Below the pieces are notes generated by a model that saw only the letters and a list, made by a program, of their open reading frames with translations, had not been told where the DNA came from and searched no databases. The translations under genes were made by a program, and so were the position numbers. A DNA stretch of 64,000 nt from Comamonas flocculans (lineage in GTDB: Bacteria > Pseudomonadota > Gammaproteobacteria > Burkholderiales > Burkholderiaceae_C), in contig NZ_CP042344.1 in NCBI RefSeq assembly GCF_007954405.1, positions 1,736,001 to 1,800,000 on the forward strand, written 5' to 3'. Shown in pieces: positions 58,329 to 64,000 of this stretch (the stretch's first letter is position 1; each line of letters begins with the position of its first letter).

Positions 58329-60662
58329 ATGCCCCGCTCTGATCGCGATGCCGGCCACACCGACGCCCTGACCCGCACGCTGCCCGCGTCGCCCGCCCCT
58401 GCCCCGATGGCGGACCGCCTGCCGCTGGCGCGCCGCACCCTGTTGCGCGGCGCCTTGCTGGGCGCGGTCGCCAGCGTGGCCACCGCCTGCGGTGGTGGCA
58501 GCGATGGCCAGGAGGGCGGCGACAGCCTCTCGGACCCGCGCGCGCTGCAGCCGCTGGACCCCGAGATCGGCCACGACGAGGACGGCTACCAGCACCAGCA
58601 GGGCCGCCATACCCTGCCGCCGGTGCAGCCGCGCAGCAACGAACTGCTGGCCCAGCCCACCGAGGGCCTGAGCTTTCGCGTGCGCGTGGCCATGGGCGCC
58701 GAGCTGCTGGCGAGCGCGCCGGTGCGGGTGCTCGACATCCACGGTGCCCAGGTGGACGAAGGCAGCACCGACGCCGATGGCGTGTACGCGTCGGCGCAGA
58801 CCGGACGGCGCTTCCTGCTGGCGGAGGCCCGGACCGCAGAGGGCCTGCTCTACGGGCTCGAATACAACGGCGGCGTCAAGATCAACCCCGTCATCGACGT
58901 CAATCTGGCGGGCACGCTGCTCTACAAGGTGTTCCAGCGGCTGTCGGTGGATACCAGCCAGGTGGAGTTCGTGATCAACGACTTCCTGGGTCTGGAATAC
59001 AGCACCAACCTGAGCGACATCGATCCCTTCGACACGGGCCTGGACCAGGAAGCCCTGCGCCAGCAGGCGCGGGACTCTGGCCTGCGCGTGGCCGACTACC
59101 TGGACCGCCTGGCCGATGCGGTCGTGCGAATGCTCGACGCAGAAGAAGGCGACGAGGCGCTCGCGCCGACACCCGCCCTCCAGGGCCAGGCCCTGGTGCG
59201 CAAGGCGACGAGCGCCTGCCCGCCGCCGCCGGACTTCGGCCCCTGGGCACAGGAAATCCCCATCGAGGTGGGCCGCGAGCTGGCGGAATTCTGGTCCGCC
59301 GCGGGCAAGGCCGTGCTGGGCATGGCCTTTGCCAAGGCGATGGCGCTGACCGGGACCGACTTCCTGGAGCCGGGGCTGAACTTCATCCTCGACCGCGCGC
59401 TGCCCACCGACGACCCGGTGCAGAAGGCGCTCGCCACCATGCAGGTGGAGCTCTCGCGCATCGCCTCCAAGGTGGACGAGATCGCCTCCATGGTGTCCAT
59501 GGCCGAGCACAAGCGCGCGCTCGACCGGGTGATCGGCGTGTTCACCGAGTTCAATGCGCTGATCGAGCTGATCCAGGAGCGGCGCCGGCGCCACGTGGGC
59601 GCCACCACCGCCGAGCAGGATCAGCTCTACAAGGACTACGTGCTGGAGCAAAGCCGCAGGCTGATCGTGCTCTACCCCCGGCTCATGGAAGCCCACCAGC
59701 TGTTCGTCGGCCTCGGGCCCGTGGGCAACGATGGCGTGCTCTACCGCTGGTGCACGGTGTTTCGCAAGAAGAAGTACTACACCGCGGTGGTCGAGAAGCA
59801 GTACAACGACCTGCTGGACTGGTACGCACTGTGGAATGCCCGGATCTGCAACTACCTGTTCGACGCCTACGCCACCGTGCAGCAGCTGGGCGGGCAGCGC
59901 GACGCCGACCAGGTCGCGCTCATGCGCGAGCAGCTGCAGCGCCAGACGCTGGCCATAGAGCGCCTGCGCCCGCAGCGCCTGCTCAGCGCCAAGCTGTTCA
60001 TCGACGTGCAATTCCAGCTGGCCTGGGTGGGCGGCTGCAACCAGCCCGCGCGCCTGCCCGAGATGGTGCCCGAGGACGTCTGGTACCCGCGCGACGTGCC
60101 CTGGGGGCCGCGCGATTTCAAGCTGGGCCGGCTGATGCGGGTGCAGTACGACGCGCCCTGCGTGGACAGCGCCAGCGCGCTGGCCGACGCCAGCATCACC
60201 GACGCGCTGGTGCAGGCCTTCGAATGGCGGCTGCCGACGAAGAAGAACATGGACGACTCCTTCGGCGACTACATCAAGCACGGCTACCTGGCGGAGTTCA
60301 ACAGCCCGACCAGGTACTTCAACTGGCACGCCTTCGCCGAGCACTGCGCCATCCCCAGCGTGGTGTGCTTCTTCCGCGAGGACGCGCCGCGCACGCCGCT
60401 GGCGGTGATCCTGCGCAACGACATGGGTCCGAGGGCTGTGGGCAGCTGGATCGCCACCTGGACCTTCCGCGCCGCCCAGTACGACCTGGGCACGCTGCAA
60501 AGCAGCTACACCGCGCTGGAATACATCGGCAAGAACAACCCCCACTACCCGGTGCCGCATTTCTTCCCGGTGGCCGACGTGCCCGTGGCCCTGCAGAAGA
60601 CCCTGCTGCCCTGGCGCGTGTACGAGGAGCAGATCGGCGCCTTGCGCGCCGGCGTGCACTGA
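58329..60662 (+). CDS. Large lipoprotein of unknown function with helical core
   Basis: A 777-residue protein I do not recognise. The N-terminus contains RRTLLRG, a hydrophobic stretch and VATAC, which reads as a twin-arginine signal with a lipobox (cysteine at about residue 57), followed by the flexible GGGSDGQEGG. Residues about 110-180 look like a small beta domain of the carboxypeptidase-regulatory type (VRVLDIHGAQVDEGSTDADG). The middle (about 355-560) is strongly helical, with DPVQKALATMQVELSRIASK and VDEIASMVSMAEHKRALDRV, resembling the amphipathic helices of pore-forming toxins and similar proteins. The C-terminal 200 residues are aromatic-rich. The start at 58329 has an AAGGGA ribosome site; the next ATG (58407) is also possible. 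It stands alone, divergent from nirK and convergent with hemB. Confidence 0.8.
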   Translation: MPRSDRDAGHTDALTRTLPASPAPAPMADRLPLARRTLLRGALLGAVASVATACGGGSDGQEGGDSLSDPRALQPLDPEIGHDEDGYQHQQGRHTLPPVQPRSNELLAQPTEGLSFRVRVAMGAELLASAPVRVLDIHGAQVDEGSTDADGVYASAQTGRRFLLAEARTAEGLLYGLEYNGGVKINPVIDVNLAGTLLYKVFQRLSVDTSQVEFVINDFLGLEYSTNLSDIDPFDTGLDQEALRQQARDSGLRVADYLDRLADAVVRMLDAEEGDEALAPTPALQGQALVRKATSACPPPPDFGPWAQEIPIEVGRELAEFWSAAGKAVLGMAFAKAMALTGTDFLEPGLNFILDRALPTDDPVQKALATMQVELSRIASKVDEIASMVSMAEHKRALDRVIGVFTEFNALIELIQERRRRHVGATTAEQDQLYKDYVLEQSRRLIVLYPRLMEAHQLFVGLGPVGNDGVLYRWCTVFRKKKYYTAVVEKQYNDLLDWYALWNARICNYLFDAYATVQQLGGQRDADQVALMREQLQRQTLAIERLRPQRLLSAKLFIDVQFQLAWVGGCNQPARLPEMVPEDVWYPRDVPWGPRDFKLGRLMRVQYDAPCVDSASALADASITDALVQAFEWRLPTKKNMDDSFGDYIKHGYLAEFNSPTRYFNWHAFAEHCAIPSVVCFFREDAPRTPLAVILRNDMGPRAVGSWIATWTFRAAQYDLGTLQSSYTALEYIGKNNPHYPVPHFFPVADVPVALQKTLLPWRVYEEQIGALRAGVH

Positions 60663-60669
60663 AGCGTGT

Positions 60670-62455
<1,786 letters not shown>

Positions 62456-62541
62456 CGCGCGGCTCTCTCAGGGCGAAAACCGATTGCCTGCGCGCCCACG
62501 CGCTGCCATGATCGGTTTTTTCAACCCGGAGGAAACACGAT

Positions 62542-63732
62542 ATGAAAACACCATGGTTGGTCGCCGCGCTGGTCTTCGGCGCCTGTCAGATCGCCCACGC
62601 CCAGGGCACGCTCAAGATCGGGGTGCTGAACGATCAGTCGGGCATTTACGCCGACTTTGGCGGCAAGACTTCGGTCACCGCAGCCAAGATGGCGGTGGAG
62701 GACTTTGGCGGCGAGGTGCTGGGCCGCAAGATCGAGGTGATCGATGCCGACCACACCAACAAGCCCGACGTCGCGGCCTCGGTCGCGCGCAAGTGGTTCG
62801 ACACCGAGGGCGTGGAGATGATCACCGACCTGACCAACTCGGCGGTGGCGCTGGCGGTGCAGAACCTGGCCAAGGACAAGGGCAAGATCACCATTGCGAC
62901 CGGGCCGTTTTCGTCCGCGCTGACCAATGAATCGTGCTCGCCCACAGGCTTTCACTGGACCTTTGACACCTACGCGGCGCCGCGCGGCGTGGCCACCGGC
63001 ATGATCGACGACGGCGCCAAGAACTGGTTCATCCTGGCCACCGACTACGCCTTTGGCCACGCGATGCAGCAGGACCTGACCGACACCATCAACAAGAAGG
63101 GCGCCAAGGTGGTGGGTGCCGCGCGCGCGCCGCTGGGCACCTCCGACTTTGCCTCCTTTCTGCTGCAGGCCCAATCCTCCAAGGCCGATGTGATTGCGCT
63201 GGCCAACGCCGGCACCGACATGACCAACGCCATCAAGCAGGCCGGCGAGTTCGGCATCATGGCGGGCGGCCAGCGGCTCGCGGCCCTGGCCATGGTGATC
63301 AGCGACGTGCACTCGTTGGGCCTCAAGACCGCCCACGGCCTGGTGGCCGCAACCCCTTACTACTGGGACCGCGATGACGCAAGCCGTGCCTTCGGCAAGC
63401 GCTTCATGGAGAAGACCGGACGCATGCCCGGCATGGTGCAGGCTGGCACCTACTCTGGCGTGCTGCACTACCTCAAGGCGGTGAAGGCCGCGGGCAGCAC
63501 CGACGGCGCCAAGGTGGCCGACAAGATGCGCGAGATGCCGGTCAAGGACTTCTTTGCCGACGGCGCCACCGTGCGCAAGGACGGTCGCGTCGAGCAGGAG
63601 ATGTACCTGGTGCAGGTCAAGAAACCCGAAGAGTCCAAGCAGCCCTGGGACTACTACAAGGTCGTCTCCACGCTGCCCGCAAGCCTGGTGACGCGCCCGT
63701 TGTCCGAGAGCAAGTGCCCGCTGGTCAAGTAA
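62542..63732 (+). CDS. LIV-type ABC substrate-binding protein (orphan)
   Basis: A 396-residue periplasmic-binding protein of the LivK/amide-urea group. The signal peptide (about residues 1-20, ending AHA) is followed by GTLKIGVLNDQSGIYADFGG. Later FILATDYAFGHAMQQDLTD and AGTYSGVLHYLKAVKAAGS are typical of the class. A GGAGGAA ribosome site precedes the start. No permease or ATPase gene lies beside it in the window, so it may feed the LIV-type importer at 17548-21516 or one outside the window. It differs clearly from the binding protein at 16334. The ligand is unknown. Confidence 0.88.
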   Translation: MKTPWLVAALVFGACQIAHAQGTLKIGVLNDQSGIYADFGGKTSVTAAKMAVEDFGGEVLGRKIEVIDADHTNKPDVAASVARKWFDTEGVEMITDLTNSAVALAVQNLAKDKGKITIATGPFSSALTNESCSPTGFHWTFDTYAAPRGVATGMIDDGAKNWFILATDYAFGHAMQQDLTDTINKKGAKVVGAARAPLGTSDFASFLLQAQSSKADVIALANAGTDMTNAIKQAGEFGIMAGGQRLAALAMVISDVHSLGLKTAHGLVAATPYYWDRDDASRAFGKRFMEKTGRMPGMVQAGTYSGVLHYLKAVKAAGSTDGAKVADKMREMPVKDFFADGATVRKDGRVEQEMYLVQVKKPEESKQPWDYYKVVSTLPASLVTRPLSESKCPLVK

Positions 63733-63771
63733 GAGCGCAGGCCGCCGTGGCGCGCGGGCGCCGCGGCGCGC

Positions 63772-64000
63772 TCAGGGCGCTGCCTGAGCGCCCAGCGCAC
63801 CCCACAGCGCCATCAGCAGCAGCACCACCGTGGGCAGCAGCGTGAGGATGAAGCCCGGCGCGCGGCTCGCGGGGTTCCTCACGTACTGCTGGCGGTAGAG
63901 CAGGCGCCCCGCCAGCCAGACCGCGCCGATGCCGGCCACCAGCGCGGGCGGGAAGTACCGCCCCGCCAGCAGCAGCGCCGGCAGGAAGGCGACGATCTGC
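63772..64000 (-). CDS. MAPEG-like membrane protein (partial, C-terminus)
   Basis: The last 76 residues of a minus-strand membrane protein that starts beyond the right edge. The visible part has a hydrophobic segment (IVAFLPALLLAGRYFPPALV), then LLYRQQYVRNPASRAPGFIL, which fits the MAPEG-family motif with tyrosine, arginine and proline, and a final hydrophobic helix. It converges with the binding-protein gene. Members are small glutathione-linked or structural membrane proteins; no function is assigned here. Confidence 0.7.
   Translation of the reverse strand, partial: QIVAFLPALLLAGRYFPPALVAGIGAVWLAGRLLYRQQYVRNPASRAPGFILTLLPTVVLLLMALWGALGAQAAP

Noticed and set aside
58275..60659. 794-residue minus-strand ORF opposite the large lipoprotein
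   Set aside because: Considered because the plus-strand protein is also unrecognised. The plus-strand frame has a ribosome site, export signal, lipobox and protein-like composition; the minus frame is a His/Gly/Arg/Gln-rich shadow.

Overview
The window is very GC-rich DNA from a Gram-negative bacterium, most likely a betaproteobacterium of the order Burkholderiales and probably a Comamonadaceae member. The evidence is the protocatechuate 4,5-cleavage operon in the Comamonas-type arrangement, gatCAB divergent from mreBCD-mrdA, and short hairpin repeats between genes. No tRNA, rRNA, CRISPR array, transposase or phage gene was seen. Almost every long ORF opposite a gene is a GC-rich shadow and is omitted.

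Left end (1-3585): an iron-siderophore uptake locus. A binding protein, an esterase and a FecCD permease overlap on the minus strand. A Fur-box-like site separates them from a divergent AraC/PchR-type regulator. A 169-bp nested palindromic element and a metallo-beta-lactamase-fold hydrolase follow.

Aromatic-acid block (4494-22579): pobA (4-hydroxybenzoate to protocatechuate) with divergent IclR-type pobR, then a LysR regulator divergent from a long plus-strand operon. The operon carries a signal-less binding-protein-like gene, ligJ, ligK, a DUF1932 dehydrogenase, ligI, ligA, ligB, ligC, mobA (3-hydroxybenzoate to protocatechuate), a five-gene LIV-type ABC importer and an aldo/keto reductase. 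Together these import hydroxybenzoates, funnel them to protocatechuate, and cleave that to pyruvate and oxaloacetate. The usual 4-oxalomesaconate tautomerase is not present. The last importer gene is a LivF ATPase fused to a complete hemerythrin-type di-iron domain, the most unusual protein in the window.

Housekeeping block (22612-40688): xth and pyrE with overlapping start codons, a DUF4124-like protein, gatCAB, mreBCD-mrdA, a TSUP permease, a GMC oxidoreductase, a four-gene MCE lipid transporter, MarC and a dienelactone hydrolase.

Signalling, efflux and nitrogen block (40707-58009, all minus strand): a GGDEF-EAL enzyme plus chemoreceptor; a MASE1 histidine kinase plus ANTAR antiterminator; a marR-emrA-emrB efflux operon with a palindromic operator and a REP-like array; then a membrane-anchored copper nitrite reductase with a fused cytochrome c, followed by a chemoreceptor and a PilJ-PAS-PAS-GGDEF-EAL protein that overlap.

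Right end (58329-64000): a large lipoprotein of unknown function, hemB, a lipoate-ligase-like protein, an orphan LIV-type binding protein and the end of a MAPEG-like gene. At least seven copies of a roughly 50-bp hairpin repeat are scattered through the window; several overlap gene ends.
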